Shown one piece after another: positions 16,965 through 26,665 of a stretch of DNA of 64,000 nt (within the stretch, counting starts at the first letter, position 1; every line of letters starts with the position of its first letter). Source of the stretch: Niallia circulans NBRC 13626. GTDB taxonomy: Bacteria > Bacillota > Bacilli > Bacillales > Cytobacillaceae. Below the pieces are notes generated by a model that saw nothing but the letters and a program-made list of their open reading frames with translations, searched no databases and had not been told where the DNA came from. The DNA lies in NCBI RefSeq assembly GCF_001591585.1, contig NZ_BCVE01000020.1, forward strand, positions 1-64,000, given 5' to 3'. A program made the translations under genes and the position numbers.

Positions 16965-17603
16965 TTAACGAATATTTAAGTCTTTTATTTCTTCTACCTT
17001 CGTTGGTTTCCAGCCACTTCCATCTACCCATTCTATATATACTCTATATTTTTCAGATTTATCTTTAGATGATACTGTTCCAATAGACTTCTGAGGATCA
17101 TGATTGTTATTACCAAGGAACCAAACAGTCATATTCCCGCTATCTAAGCCGGTTGCATAAGATAATGCTTTAATTTGTTCGTTCCAGTCTACCCCTTCTG
17201 AATAAGTAGCTACATGCTCTCCTGTTTGGGATGTTCCAACAGGCTGCCAGGAAGTATTCTCAATCGTTTTAATAACATTCGAGTCACTGCCGCCTTCTGT
17301 GACAATTTCCTCCCCATCAGATTCCTTTTCCTCTTCTGAAGTAGTGTTCTCCTCTTTATTATCTGATTCAGTCGTCGAAGCAGCTGTTTCATGCTCATCC
17401 GATACTTCTTGTCCTGATTTCGGTTCGTTTGCTTTATTTTTAGCTGTATTTTTTTCATCATTTGTATGAAAAATAGAATACGATACGAATACAATTAGTA
17501 TAATCACAGCAACGATTAATCCATTTAAAATAAGATTCGTTTTCTTTCTTTTGGAACGTTGTGCGTATCTTGTTTTACCTTCATTATTTATTTCATTACT
17601 CAA
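16965..17603 (-). CDS. yrrS: DUF1510 membrane-anchored protein YrrS
   Basis: A 212-residue protein. A basic cytoplasmic start (RYAQRSKRKK) is followed by one membrane helix near residues 22-42, a long acidic low-complexity linker rich in E, S and T (about 48-115), and a C-terminal DUF1510 domain with SWQPVGTSQTGEH and VYIEWVDGSGWKPTKVEEI. The TTG start at 17603 is chosen because AGGAGG precedes it; the upstream extension lacks homology. In Bacillus yrrS is co-transcribed with the PBP gene yrrR, which is directly upstream here too. It probably acts at the cell surface with that PBP. Confidence 0.88.
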   Translation of the reverse strand: MSNEINNEGKTRYAQRSKRKKTNLILNGLIVAVIILIVFVSYSIFHTNDEKNTAKNKANEPKSGQEVSDEHETAASTTESDNKEENTTSEEEKESDGEEIVTEGGSDSNVIKTIENTSWQPVGTSQTGEHVATYSEGVDWNEQIKALSYATGLDSGNMTVWFLGNNNHDPQKSIGTVSSKDKSEKYRVYIEWVDGSGWKPTKVEEIKDLNIR

Positions 17604-17734
17604 GGTGTTTCTCCTCCTATTTCCTTTCCATTTCCTCTTTATATAAGTTGATTTAACTCTTACTTTTCTTCTTTCACTGTACATATTTTAACATGGCAGT
17701 ACACTTTTAGAAAAGCAGGAACCCTATCGGAGTA

Positions 17735-19498
17735 TTAGGGGGCTGCATTTTTCTGCTTTTTATCGATTCCTTTAACCACCTCTGCAAATAGTTGATTGAC
17801 CCCGCCTTCATCTGAATAAACATCTAAATTCACTGTTACTAAGGCATATTTAGGCTTCTCATAAGGAAAATAACCTGCAAACCATTTATTATGTAACTGC
17901 TTCTCCTCTTTATATACGCCAGTTTCTGCGGTTCCAGATTTTCCAGCAACTTTATAGGGTAGCTCTTGAAACCATCTGCCAGTTCCTTTATTGTTTGTAA
18001 CAACTTCTCTTAGTAATTTTTGGAGTCTTGAGGCGGTATAAGGAGATATTTTTTCTCCATCTAACTCTTGCTTATCAAAGGAGTAAAAGGTTGTGCCATT
18101 TTTGTATTGAATATCTGAAACAACTCTGACACTTTCCTTTTCTCCTCCTCTAGCAATAGTCGCCATCATATTTGCCACTTCTAATGGTGTAACCCGTACC
18201 TCATGCTGTCCGATTCCCGTTAATGCAACATAGTTCTTATCCCTTTTCGCTTCCTCATTCAAAAAAACTCTTCCCATTTCTTCGCCACTAAACTGTTTAA
18301 AATCAGTAGAATGAAAAACACTGCCTCGCCACCCCACTAGACTAGTCAACGATAATTTAGCTGCATATTCCTCGATTAAATTCTCATCGATATCACTTAA
18401 CTCCTTCGCTATTGTCCCAAAAGTATTGTTACAACTAACCGCAAAGCTTTCTGTAAAGTTTAACATCCCATGCTGATATGTTAAATCTTCTTCGCCATTG
18501 ATCTTCTTGCTACAATCATATTGCTTATTGTTATCATCCAATTTATGATCGATTGCAGCTGCTGCAATGACTGTTTTAAAGACAGAGCCGACAATCTGCT
18601 GTTTTAGCATATAGTTATTAACTCCGTCTGTCTGATAAGGATCTGCTTCATTTATCTTCGGCCTAGAAACCATTGCAGCAACCGAATTATCCTCTAGATC
18701 TAACAGAACTAGTCCACCCTTCTTTATGCCTTGCTCATCTACCAAGTCTTCTGCCATCTGCTGTAAATCCGTGTCTATGGTGGTGCGTACATTTACAGGA
18801 TAAAAGGGATTTGCTGGTTCCACATATTTAACATTTAAGCCAAAGAGTGGTCCTCCTTTTGCATCCACATGATAGACAAGCTTCGATTCGCCATCAGGCA
18901 AAAGAAATTCATCAAAGCTTCTTTCTAAGCCTGTTAATCCAATTAATGTTGAACCCCCCAGCTTTCTATCAGGATATCGCTTTCCTAATTGCTCTTCATT
19001 TTGACCAGTGATTCCTAGCAGTTGTTCAGCGATAGTATTATTGATATGAAACTTTTTCTCTGCTGCAAAAACACCTGGAATCTTCAGTTGATTGATAGCA
19101 GACATCTGCCTGCTTGTTAATTCCAATGGTTCCTTTCCTCCAAAGACTACCGGATCTTTTGCATCGATTATGCTATTCTTTACATTGTATTCACTTGTCC
19201 CAATAATATCCGCTACTTTTTTGCTATCCCAATCCATTTTATTTAAAAAAGGAAATAATATTAAAACTGCTTTTGTCTGATGTGTAAGTGAATTTCCATG
19301 TTTATCAAGAAAGGTTCCACGACCATTATCCAAAAGCATTTCTTGTGATCTTTGTTTTACACTTGCTTCCACCAAATTAATATTATGCTTGGTAAAATGA
19401 TTTGTCTCTATTAACTGCACTTGTATTAGCCTTCCTAGCAATATACATAAAGCAAATAAAAAAAGGATACCGATGCCAACTATTCTTTTTCTCCACAT
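17735..19498 (-). CDS. pbpI: class B penicillin-binding protein PbpI (YrrR)
   Basis: A 587-residue transpeptidase of peptidoglycan synthesis. An N-terminal anchor helix lies at residues 6-27, the dimerisation domain follows, and the transpeptidase domain carries the three active-site motifs: SVFK at 305-308 (catalytic Ser), SCN at 355-357 and KSGTAE at 520-525. Length matches B. subtilis PbpI (about 584), a sporulation-associated PBP partnered with YrrS. A terminator between greA and this gene suggests its own promoter or read-through control. Confidence 0.94.
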   Translation of the reverse strand: MWRKRIVGIGILFLFALCILLGRLIQVQLIETNHFTKHNINLVEASVKQRSQEMLLDNGRGTFLDKHGNSLTHQTKAVLILFPFLNKMDWDSKKVADIIGTSEYNVKNSIIDAKDPVVFGGKEPLELTSRQMSAINQLKIPGVFAAEKKFHINNTIAEQLLGITGQNEEQLGKRYPDRKLGGSTLIGLTGLERSFDEFLLPDGESKLVYHVDAKGGPLFGLNVKYVEPANPFYPVNVRTTIDTDLQQMAEDLVDEQGIKKGGLVLLDLEDNSVAAMVSRPKINEADPYQTDGVNNYMLKQQIVGSVFKTVIAAAAIDHKLDDNNKQYDCSKKINGEEDLTYQHGMLNFTESFAVSCNNTFGTIAKELSDIDENLIEEYAAKLSLTSLVGWRGSVFHSTDFKQFSGEEMGRVFLNEEAKRDKNYVALTGIGQHEVRVTPLEVANMMATIARGGEKESVRVVSDIQYKNGTTFYSFDKQELDGEKISPYTASRLQKLLREVVTNNKGTGRWFQELPYKVAGKSGTAETGVYKEEKQLHNKWFAGYFPYEKPKYALVTVNLDVYSDEGGVNQLFAEVVKGIDKKQKNAAP

Positions 19499-19505
19499 AA
19501 ATAAA

Positions 19506-19534
19506 ACACCTCATCAAGAGTGTTGACGAGGTGT
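19506..19534 (-). terminator. terminator between greA and pbpI
   Basis: ACACCTCGTCAA / TTGATGAGGTGT (minus strand) then TTTTATTT. It lies about 60 nt past the greA stop codon. Confidence 0.85.
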
Positions 19535-19593
19535 CTCATTTATAAACAAGTCAGTGATAACTTTTTATTCGGTTATCCATTCCATTAAATTAC

Positions 19594-20070
19594 TTATTTA
19601 ATTGTAATGATTTGTACATTCATTTCTCCACCTGGAGTTTGTACAATTACTTTATCGCCAACTTTTTTGCCAATTAAGCTTTTAGCAATTGGAGAATCGT
19701 TTGAAATCTTCCCTTCGAATGGGTCTGCTTCCGCACTACCAACGATTGTATATGTTTCTTCTTCACCGTCTGGAAGCTCGACGAATGTAACAGAACTACC
19801 AAGGGAAACCGTGTCGCGATCCAGCTCATCTTCCGAGATAATTTTCGCATTTCGAATCATATTTTCGATCGTAGTGATACGTCCCTCCACAAAGGCTTGT
19901 TCTTCCTTTGCAGAATCATACTCTGAGTTTTCGGATAAGTCACCGAAACTACGTGCAATTTTAATACGTTCTACAACTTCTTTACGTTTAACTGTTTTTA
20001 ACTGTTCTAGTTCCTGTTCTAATTTTTCTTTACCTGCTAATGTCATTGGAAATTCTTTTTCGATTGCCAA
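19594..20070 (-). CDS. greA: transcription elongation factor GreA
   Basis: A 158-residue protein that reaches into stalled RNA polymerase through the secondary channel and stimulates cleavage of backtracked RNA. The N-terminal coiled coil (residues about 12-75) contains the GreA tip with [17 protein letters not shown] at 42-58, and the C-terminal FKBP-like domain has [18 protein letters not shown]. The true start is TTG at 20070 with AAGGAG upstream; a longer frame to 20160 adds unrelated residues. Expected length for the family. Confidence 0.95.
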   Translation of the reverse strand: MAIEKEFPMTLAGKEKLEQELEQLKTVKRKEVVERIKIARSFGDLSENSEYDSAKEEQAFVEGRITTIENMIRNAKIISEDELDRDTVSLGSSVTFVELPDGEEETYTIVGSAEADPFEGKISNDSPIAKSLIGKKVGDKVIVQTPGGEMNVQIITIK

Positions 20071-20260
20071 AATCTTCACTCCTTCAAGTATGGGATTAAT
20101 GAATAGCCATGAAGCTATTTGTAAAACCCCTAATAAATATGTATTTAAAGATAATAGCACGACAACTTAGAAATGGACGCGCTTTTTTTTTCTAATAGAA
20201 TGAGTTTAATACGGATTGAAGAAAAAAGAAAGCATTTTCTATTAGATTGTCTGTAATGAT

Positions 20261-20295
20261 TTAACATTTTTTCACTAATTAGTGATTTTTGTTAA
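20261..20295. promoter_or_regulatory. extended palindrome upstream of greA
   Basis: Perfect core TCACTAATTAGTGA (20272-20285), flanked by T-runs and outer TTAACA / GTTAA arms. It lies about 200 nt upstream of greA. It could be an operator for a dimeric regulator; no known motif was recognised. Confidence 0.4.
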
Positions 20296-20395
20296 ATTAA
20301 CAATAGGTTATAAATAATCAAATATCATTACAGAAAGCTTCTTTTACTCATCCCGTTATTTTACCCCATTGGTTTCCTACATAATCCATATTTGG

Positions 20396-20427
20396 AAAAA
20401 TAGGCTGTCTATAATGGAACAGCCTAT
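20396..20427 (-). terminator. terminator of udk operon
   Basis: Minus strand ATAGGCTGT / ACAGCCTAT with a 10-nt loop followed by TTTTT, 36 nt beyond the udk stop codon. Confidence 0.9.
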
Positions 20428-20462
20428 CTGTCAGAAATTTTGCATGAATACTATCTATTGTT

Positions 20463-21098
20463 TCATAAAAGTGATTTTTGTTCAAGAATTGTTTGAATTT
20501 TAGTAACCATAAGATCAATGGCGACGTGATTATGACCGCCCTCTGGAATTATAATATCTGCATATCTTTTGGTTGGTTCAATAAATTGATTATGCATGGG
20601 ACGAACTACATTAACATATTGTTCAATTACAGAGTCAATCGTTCTACCTCTTTCTTTGATATCCCTCATTAATCTTCTGATAATGCGTAAATCTGCATCT
20701 GTATCAACAAATAACTTCATATCCATTAAATCACGAAGACCTTCATCCTCCAGTATGAGGATACCTTCCACAATGATTACATCCTTAGGTTCAACTAAGA
20801 TAGTTTCATCAGAGCGAGTATGCATAGCATAATTATATACTGGCTTTTCCACCGCTTCATAATCTAATAATTTTTGAATATGATCAATTAATAATTCTGT
20901 ATCAAATGCTAATGGATGGTCATAATTTGTTTTTAATCTTTCCTCAAATGGTAAATGAGATTGATCTTTATAGTAATAATCCTGTTCGATCATTAAAATC
21001 GAATGTCCTTTAAAATGGTCAAATATAGCTTTGGTCACACTTGTTTTTCCAGATCCGGAGCCACCTGCGACACCAATAACTACTGGTTTCGGCTGCAT
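20463..21098 (-). CDS. udk: uridine kinase
   Basis: A 211-residue pyrimidine-salvage kinase phosphorylating uridine and cytidine with GTP/ATP. The Walker A motif GGSGSGKT is at residues 12-19, and the characteristic [21 protein letters not shown] (split by the family insert) is near 42-62. [17 protein letters not shown] and [12 protein letters not shown] follow, then [20 protein letters not shown]. It is the last gene of the yrrM-trhP1-trhP2-udk group, five bases after trhP2, as in B. subtilis. Confidence 0.96.
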   Translation of the reverse strand: MQPKPVVIGVAGGSGSGKTSVTKAIFDHFKGHSILMIEQDYYYKDQSHLPFEERLKTNYDHPLAFDTELLIDHIQKLLDYEAVEKPVYNYAMHTRSDETILVEPKDVIIVEGILILEDEGLRDLMDMKLFVDTDADLRIIRRLMRDIKERGRTIDSVIEQYVNVVRPMHNQFIEPTKRYADIIIPEGGHNHVAIDLMVTKIQTILEQKSLL

Positions 21099-21103
21099 GC
21101 TGA

Positions 21104-22372
21104 TTAAAGCTCCTTTCGCATCATATTATTTGGATAAACAGGGTGGTCCACTTTAAATTTAACAATTTGTAAGGGATGTCTTGCAGCATCGATTTCCTTC
21201 CCGTCTGCATCCCAAATTTTATCAACAACCATTGTAAAATTATCAATTTCTGGACCAAAAAACTCCACTTCCTGCCCCTGTTTGAAGAAGTTTCTTTGTT
21301 GTAATGTTACTATTTTTGTCTCTTCATTATAATCGAGCACTAAACCAGCAAAGTCAAAAGTGGTCTTTTTGCTATGATTTCCAAACATTTGCTCTTTATA
21401 CCCTGGCTGACCTTCAAAGAAGGCAGGTGCTGTATCTCGATTTGCACATTTATCTAGTTCTCTCAGCCATTCCTCTTGAATGACAAAATGATCTGGATCT
21501 GCACAATAGGCATCAATCACTTTTCGGTATACACTAACAACTGTAGCAATATAATGAATGGATTTCATTCTACCTTCAATTTTTAAACTGTCTATGCCTA
21601 GTTCAATCATACGTGGAATAGATTCGATAAGCTTTAAATCTTTTGGACTCATCGCAAAAGGAGCATCACCTTCAGAGAATAAAGGCTTTTCCTCCGCACC
21701 ATCTAGCTTGTACAAATCATAATCCCAGCGACATGATTGACAACAACCGCCGCGGTTAGAATCTCGAGCAGTCATATGATTACTCAATGTACAACGACCA
21801 GAATATGCGATACACATTGCGCCATGAATGAACGTTTCGATTTCAATATCTACTTTTTCTTTCATTTCTTTTATCTCTTCTGCACTTGTTTCACGAGCAA
21901 GCACAACCCGTTCTAATCCTTCTTCCTTCCAATACTGAACTGCCTTCCAGTTAGAAAGAGATTGCTGTGTACTTAAATGTACTTCTATTTCAGGTGCTAC
22001 TCTACGGCATGTCTCGATAATTAATGGGTCTGCCACAATAATTCCATGTACACCTGCTGACTTTAAGCCCATTAAGTAATCTTCTAAACCGTCAATATTT
22101 TCATTATGTGCAAATATATTGGTAGTAACATATATTTTGGCTTGATATTTCTTAGCAAACTCCACTCCCTCTTTCATTTCTTCAAAAGTGAAGTTTCCAG
22201 CATTCGAACGAAGTCCATATTCTTGTCCACCAATAAAGACAGCATCTGCACCGTATGTAACAGCAATTTTTAATTTCTCTAAATTACCAGCAGGCGCTAG
22301 CAGTTCCGGTTTCTTTACAATTACTCTTTTTCCATCTCTTATTTCAGAAATAGGATCCTTAACTAATGTCAT
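21104..22372 (-). CDS. trhP2: tRNA 5-hydroxyuridine synthesis peptidase-U32 protein TrhP2 (YrrO)
   Basis: A 422-residue U32-family protein. [20 protein letters not shown] is at residues 23-42 and [12 protein letters not shown] near 55. The U32 signature [20 protein letters not shown] is near 178-197 and includes cysteines later used with [10 protein letters not shown]. In B. subtilis YrrN and YrrO together hydroxylate U34 of tRNAs, using prephenate, before YrrM methylates it. The ATG follows GGAGGAGAAGGG. Old annotations call it a collagenase-like protease, which the modern tRNA role supersedes. Confidence 0.93.
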   Translation of the reverse strand: MTLVKDPISEIRDGKRVIVKKPELLAPAGNLEKLKIAVTYGADAVFIGGQEYGLRSNAGNFTFEEMKEGVEFAKKYQAKIYVTTNIFAHNENIDGLEDYLMGLKSAGVHGIIVADPLIIETCRRVAPEIEVHLSTQQSLSNWKAVQYWKEEGLERVVLARETSAEEIKEMKEKVDIEIETFIHGAMCIAYSGRCTLSNHMTARDSNRGGCCQSCRWDYDLYKLDGAEEKPLFSEGDAPFAMSPKDLKLIESIPRMIELGIDSLKIEGRMKSIHYIATVVSVYRKVIDAYCADPDHFVIQEEWLRELDKCANRDTAPAFFEGQPGYKEQMFGNHSKKTTFDFAGLVLDYNEETKIVTLQQRNFFKQGQEVEFFGPEIDNFTMVVDKIWDADGKEIDAARHPLQIVKFKVDHPVYPNNMMRKEL

Positions 22373-22393
22373 TTTCCCTTCTCCTCCACTTGT

Positions 22394-23323
22394 TTAGTAA
22401 ACCGTTTCTTTAAAGAAAAATCCTGTATCCAATGGTCTATTAGGTGGTTGAATTTTTTCTATCTCAGCAAGTAAATGATCTTTTTCTTCTTCATATCGAT
22501 CTGGATCATTTAAATACAAAGTTATTGCTTGATGATATAGTCCAGTAACAGCAAGAATATAGCTTGGTTCTTTCAAAAGACCGTCGATTTTAAATGAATC
22601 AATGCCAGCATCCAATAGGTCTGAAAGCTCATCAATGATACAAATGTCATTTGGACTCATAATATGTGTCCCATTTTCATCCTGAAAAATCGGGTATTTG
22701 TTTTCTCTTTCTTTATCATGCAAGAAGAAGTTCTTATCTGATTTGCTTGCTTCCAATTCCACTTCTTTCCCTTGATATTGAAAGTAATGTTCTAGTAAAG
22801 TACGTTTTGATTGAAACATCGTTGTCATTCCATGAACTTGGATTTCAATCTCCACTTCTGCATTTTCTTTCGTCTCAATGATGGCATCCATGCTAATTTC
22901 TCTTGCAAGGACCGCTCTTTTTGCACCTTTTCGTCCCCAATAATTACACGTGTACCAGTTTGTCCCTGTTGTTTCTGTATTCCAATGCAGTTTTATATTT
23001 GGTGCAACTTCTCTGGCAAGCATTAAAACAGCTGGATCCCCATAATATATTGCATCCGCATTTACAGACACTAAAAACCGAAGATATTCTGTTACATCTT
23101 CAATTTTATCATTATGAAAAATTGCATTTACAGCCACATATACTTTTTTCTCTCTTTGGTGTGCGATTTCAATCGCCTTTTTTACATCGTCCCGATTAAA
23201 TTCACCGGCTAATCTCAAACCAAATTTTTGTTCACCAATAACAAAAGCATCTGCCCCATTATCAATAAGCGGCTCTATATCGTTTATACTGGTTGGCGTT
23301 ACTAGTAATTCCGGTTTTTTCAT
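22394..23323 (-). CDS. trhP1: tRNA 5-hydroxyuridine synthesis U32 protein TrhP1 (YrrN)
   Basis: A 309-residue, shorter U32-family paralog of the next gene. PELLVTPTSINDIEPLIDNG and FGLRLAGEFNRDDV open the fold, and IEIQVHGMTTMFQSKRTLL is the U32-type strand, lacking the Cys-rich segment of TrhP2. The C-terminal DSFKIDGLLKEPSYI is conserved. It stands between trmR and trhP2 with 2-21 base gaps, so the three are certainly one operon. It acts with TrhP2 as a heteromer in ho5U34 formation (known for B. subtilis, inferred here). Confidence 0.92.
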   Translation of the reverse strand: MKKPELLVTPTSINDIEPLIDNGADAFVIGEQKFGLRLAGEFNRDDVKKAIEIAHQREKKVYVAVNAIFHNDKIEDVTEYLRFLVSVNADAIYYGDPAVLMLAREVAPNIKLHWNTETTGTNWYTCNYWGRKGAKRAVLAREISMDAIIETKENAEVEIEIQVHGMTTMFQSKRTLLEHYFQYQGKEVELEASKSDKNFFLHDKERENKYPIFQDENGTHIMSPNDICIIDELSDLLDAGIDSFKIDGLLKEPSYILAVTGLYHQAITLYLNDPDRYEEEKDHLLAEIEKIQPPNRPLDTGFFFKETVY

Positions 23324-23325
23324 TC

Positions 23326-23967
23326 TTATCCCCTCTTTTTACTAATTGCAATACCGTCTCCCACAGGCAAGATTGCTGTGTGATAATCCTGATTTCCCAT
23401 AAGCCATTGATTATAATTTCTTATTTTACGTACTAATTGACGAAGGTTTCTACTATCTATCTCTTCTGCTGCCACTAAACCATGAAACAATATATTATCT
23501 GTATACACGATTCCGTCATTCGATAAAAACGGACTGTAAAGATCGAAAAACTTTTGATACTGTCCCTTTGCAGCATCGATAAAGATAGCATCAAACGGCC
23601 CATATTGCTGAACTATAGAACCTAATTCAAGGGCATCACCTTGTAATAGGACAATTTGTGCTTCAAGCTTAAACTTTTCGACATTTTCCTTCGCTACTAA
23701 ATACCTTTGTTCATCTCTTTCCAACGTAACTATTTGAGACGATGGTAATGCTTCCGCCATTCTTATTGCCGAATATCCTATCGCCGTGCCTACTTCTAAT
23801 ATTTTTTTAGGCTGCTGAATTCGTAGTAATTGTAATAATGTTTCAATCCCTATTAACTCCATAATGGGAACTTCATTTTGTTTCGCATATTGTTCCATTT
23901 CACTTATCTGGTTATTTCTTTCTGGAATTAAATTTTCAATATACTCCAGGATTTGTTTATTTTGCAA
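23326..23967 (-). CDS. trmR: tRNA 5-hydroxyuridine methyltransferase TrmR (YrrM)
   Basis: A 213-residue O-methyltransferase family 3 protein that methylates 5-hydroxyuridine at the tRNA wobble position to 5-methoxyuridine. The SAM-binding motif ILEVGTAIGYSAIRMAEALP is at residues 56-75, VTLERDEQRYLVAKENV follows, and DAIFIDAAKGQYQKFFDLY near 123-141 holds the metal/substrate Asp residues. The start is TTG after AGGAGGG. First gene of the trmR-trhP1-trhP2-udk operon. Confidence 0.93.
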   Translation of the reverse strand: MQNKQILEYIENLIPERNNQISEMEQYAKQNEVPIMELIGIETLLQLLRIQQPKKILEVGTAIGYSAIRMAEALPSSQIVTLERDEQRYLVAKENVEKFKLEAQIVLLQGDALELGSIVQQYGPFDAIFIDAAKGQYQKFFDLYSPFLSNDGIVYTDNILFHGLVAAEEIDSRNLRQLVRKIRNYNQWLMGNQDYHTAILPVGDGIAISKKRG

Positions 23968-24216
23968 GGATGAGTCCCTCCTAATTAATCCATAAAGCCC
24001 TATCCTTTTGTCTTCTACCTAAAAATAGTTAGCTTCTTATTAAGAACCTAACACATCAAAAAAGTGTATATAATTTGGGTATTTCATTAAAGGTATACTC
24101 AAAAACACTTGTACCATTTTATCATAAAATATAGTAGAATGCTAATAAATCTTCAGATATCAACAGCAATCTACATAAAAGATGACAATTTTTCGAACAA
24201 TATAACGTAATTTTAA
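23968..24216. other. mltG-trmR intergenic region
   Basis: About 250 AT-rich bases. They should contain the trmR operon promoter, but no clear consensus pair was picked out. No gene is seen. Confidence 0.5.
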
Positions 24217-24262
24217 AAAAAGACTACAGTCCAAACATCTTTTTGTTTGACTGTAGTTTTTT
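24217..24262 (-). terminator. terminator of mltG
   Basis: Minus strand ACTACAGTCAAAC and its complement around GTTTGGACTGTAGT, then TTTTTTT. It begins 12 nt past the mltG stop codon. Confidence 0.9.
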
Positions 24263-24273
24263 GGTGAAGAATG

Positions 24274-25422
24274 TTAGTCATTCGTAATATATTTTGCTTT
24301 CAATTCATTATGTTCATTAAGCGATTTAGAAAAGTACACTTTTCCATCTTTCGAAGCTAAGAAATAGAGATAATCTGTATCATCCGGATGCAGTGCTGCT
24401 TCCATAGAAACAGTTCCTGCATTGGCAATTGGTCCAGGTGGTAAGCCTACATTTTGATAGGTATTATAAGGCGAATCTACCTCTAGATCTTTATAATAAA
24501 CTCTATCCTTATGCTCTCCTAATGCATAAAGTACCGTCGGGTCTGTTTGCAATGGCATCCCTTGTTCGATACGATTATAGAACACACTGGCAATTTTCTT
24601 TCTATCCACATTTTTGGTTGCCTCTTCTTCAATTAACGAAGACATTGTTAAAAATTGATGGACGGTTAATTTATCTCGTTCAATTTCCGTTTCATATGCT
24701 TTTACTACACTTTCTGTTTTATCAAGCATAACGGAAATAATCGCTTCCAATGTTGGCTTTTCTTCATAATAAGAATAAGTAGCAGGAAATAAATAGCCTT
24801 CTAGCGGATATTTGATATTTTTCGCCCAAATTTCTGTTGTTAGTAAATCTGGATATTTGGCCATTAACCCTTTGATAAACGCTTCATCGTTTAATTGTTT
24901 CCAAATCTCTTCTTCCTTTTGATTTGTTTTCTTCGCGATAATAGCGGAAATTTCTTTTAATTGTCTTCCTTCAGGTATTGTCATGGTAAAGACAGGTTCT
25001 TGCATAATTTTTCCGGTTTTCAAGCTGTCAATAATCTCTTGAATCGACATAGATGGATTCATATGATATTCTCCAGCCATGAAGTTCGACTCATTTTTAA
25101 ATTTCACATAATATTTAAACACCTTTGCATTTTTTACGAGCCCCTTATCTTCCAGTAATTGAGAAATAGTGCTCACGCCAGAACCGATCGGAACTTCCAC
25201 TACAATATCTTTATCACTATCTGGATTAACTGGTTTTAATGCTGATTTTATGTAAAAATAACCAGACGTCCCTACCACTGCTACAATCATAATTAATACT
25301 AAGGCAACAATGACCACGACTCTTCTGACTAATTTGGCTTCTTGTTGTCTCTGATTTAAATTAGCTATAAATAACTCCTTCTTACTATTTATTGTATTGT
25401 TCTCGTCTTTATTATTCGTCAA
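24274..25422 (-). CDS. mltG: endolytic transglycosylase MltG (YrrL)
   Basis: A 382-residue membrane-anchored YceG-type glycan-strand terminase. The cytoplasmic N-terminus is followed by one membrane helix at about residues 33-58, a LysM-like region (VPIGSGVSTISQLLEDKGLV) and the YceG domain. The catalytic Glu lies in TMSSLIEEEATK; LQTDPTVLYALGEH and SPYNTYQNVGLPPGPIANAG are near the C-terminus. TTG at 25422 is chosen since AAGGAGGG lies just upstream. It cuts nascent peptidoglycan strands during elongation. Confidence 0.94.
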   Translation of the reverse strand: MTNNKDENNTINSKKELFIANLNQRQQEAKLVRRVVVIVALVLIMIVAVVGTSGYFYIKSALKPVNPDSDKDIVVEVPIGSGVSTISQLLEDKGLVKNAKVFKYYVKFKNESNFMAGEYHMNPSMSIQEIIDSLKTGKIMQEPVFTMTIPEGRQLKEISAIIAKKTNQKEEEIWKQLNDEAFIKGLMAKYPDLLTTEIWAKNIKYPLEGYLFPATYSYYEEKPTLEAIISVMLDKTESVVKAYETEIERDKLTVHQFLTMSSLIEEEATKNVDRKKIASVFYNRIEQGMPLQTDPTVLYALGEHKDRVYYKDLEVDSPYNTYQNVGLPPGPIANAGTVSMEAALHPDDTDYLYFLASKDGKVYFSKSLNEHNELKAKYITND

Positions 25423-25562
25423 TCTTTTCCCTCCTTGACACTCACCACTCAAACATTTTTTACATATCTCGACCTATTATACTATATTTTGCTAAGGAAG
25501 TTGTAGCTTTAAGTGAAATTTACATGCTACTCAAAGCGGAGACTAGAAGTGCACAAAAAAAT

Positions 25563-25592
25563 AAAAAAGAGCCCAAAAGGACTCTTTTTTCA
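25563..25592 (-). terminator. terminator of alaS-yrzL-ruvX-yrzB operon
   Basis: Minus strand AAAAAAGAGTCC / GGGCTCTTTTTT with a short TTTT-rich loop, 12 nt past the yrzB stop codon. Confidence 0.88.
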
Positions 25593-25603
25593 TCTATCTG
25601 TTA

Positions 25604-25891
25604 TTACTCTTCTTCTTGTTCAGCAAGGAATGTATTTAACATTTCTTCGACTAAATCCCATTCTTCTTCTGTTTCAATTGGAGAAAGTTCACCATCGCCT
25701 GTTTCTTCATTTGGAATGAAGGAAGATGCGTGGATATCGATTTCTTCATCATCGCTTTCATCTCCAAGAGGATAATATAATACATATGATTTTCCAAATT
25801 CATCTGATTCAAATGTAAATAGAATCTCACATAATTGTTCATTTCCTTGTTCATCTACAACTGTAATTGTATTAGTCTCGCCGTGTTCCAT
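25604..25891 (-). CDS. yrzB: DUF1292 family protein YrzB
   Basis: A 95-residue highly acidic protein beginning [20 protein letters not shown], with [20 protein letters not shown] and a C-terminal [20 protein letters not shown]: the DUF1292 pattern. GAGGTGG precedes the ATG. It lies 12 nt after ruvX in the conserved alaS-yrzL-ruvX-yrzB order. Function unknown. The persistent linkage suggests a link to RNA or DNA metabolism, but that is speculation. Confidence 0.92.
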   Translation of the reverse strand: MEHGETNTITVVDEQGNEQLCEILFTFESDEFGKSYVLYYPLGDESDDEEIDIHASSFIPNEETGDGELSPIETEEEWDLVEEMLNTFLAEQEEE

Positions 25892-25903
25892 ATTTCCACC
25901 TCA

Positions 25904-26320
25904 TTATTTTTGACTGTCTAAATATCCTTGCAAAATGATAGATGCAGCCATTTTATCGATTACTTTTTTACGTTTTTTTCTACTAACATCTGCTTCCAAT
26001 AGAATTCTTTCGGCAGCCATCGTTGTTAGTCGTTCATCCCAAAAAACAACCGGCAGTTCAAATCGTTCTTCTAAAAGCTGCCCGTACATTTGACTAGCTT
26101 CTCCACGAAAGCCTATGCTGCCATTCATATTTTTAGGAAGTCCAACCACTATTTTACCTATATCATACTCAACAATCAAGGACGCAATACGTTCAAGTCC
26201 AAATTGTTCTTTCTCTTCATCAATTTTAATTGTTTCAATTCCTTGTGCTGTCCATCCTAAAGCATCACTAACAGCAACTCCTACTGTTTTTGAGCCAACA
26301 TCTAAGCCCATTAATCGCAT
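25904..26320 (-). CDS. ruvX: Holliday junction resolvase-like RuvX (YqgF/YrrK)
   Basis: A 138-residue RNase H-fold nuclease. [18 protein letters not shown] at residues 2-19 supplies the first catalytic Asp, [17 protein letters not shown] is near 58-74, and [14 protein letters not shown] near 91-104 holds the later acidic residues; [14 protein letters not shown] closes it. In E. coli the homolog is needed for 16S pre-rRNA 5' processing. It follows yrzL by four bases, so the two are co-translated. Confidence 0.94.
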   Translation of the reverse strand: MRLMGLDVGSKTVGVAVSDALGWTAQGIETIKIDEEKEQFGLERIASLIVEYDIGKIVVGLPKNMNGSIGFRGEASQMYGQLLEERFELPVVFWDERLTTMAAERILLEADVSRKKRKKVIDKMAASIILQGYLDSQK

Positions 26321-26324
26321 ACGT

Positions 26325-26591
26325 CTATTCCTCTCGTTGCTGTTTTAAATAAAACTTTACAAGTTCCTCAATAATTTCATCACGTTCTAATTTTCGGATG
26401 ATATTGCGTGCATCCATGTGACGGGGAATATAAGCGGGATCCCCAGAAAGTAAATAACCAACAATTTGATTAATTGGGTTATAGCCTTTTTCTTGCAGTG
26501 CATCGTATACTTGATAAAGTACTTCTTTTACATCATGTTCATATGGTTCTTCTGGAAAATTGAATCTCATTGTTTTATCAAATGAGCTCAT
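26325..26591 (-). CDS. yrzL: IreB family regulatory protein YrzL
   Basis: An 88-residue DUF965/IreB protein starting [20 protein letters not shown], with [20 protein letters not shown] and [20 protein letters not shown]: nearly invariant family blocks. In enterococci IreB is phosphorylated by the PASTA kinase IreK and influences cephalosporin tolerance. The ATG at 26591 is chosen over an upstream GTG that overlaps the GGGGTG ribosome site. Located between alaS and ruvX as in other Bacilli. Confidence 0.94.
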   Translation of the reverse strand: MSSFDKTMRFNFPEEPYEHDVKEVLYQVYDALQEKGYNPINQIVGYLLSGDPAYIPRHMDARNIIRKLERDEIIEELVKFYLKQQREE

Positions 26592-26665
26592 TTTGAACAC
26601 CCCATTTCCTTTTCGAACAATTTCTGTTAAGAGTTATCTACATTTTACACTACTTGTCCTTAATA

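Larger units (their letters stand above)
20071..20462. other. greA-udk intergenic region
   Basis: About 390 bases, longer than usual for this block. It holds the udk terminator (20396-20427) and a large palindrome (20261-20295). The greA promoter must be here. No coding potential is seen. Confidence 0.6.

Noticed and set aside
19607-20170. 187-codon plus-strand frame opposite greA
   Set aside because: It is the antisense shadow of a certain gene, with no ribosome site.
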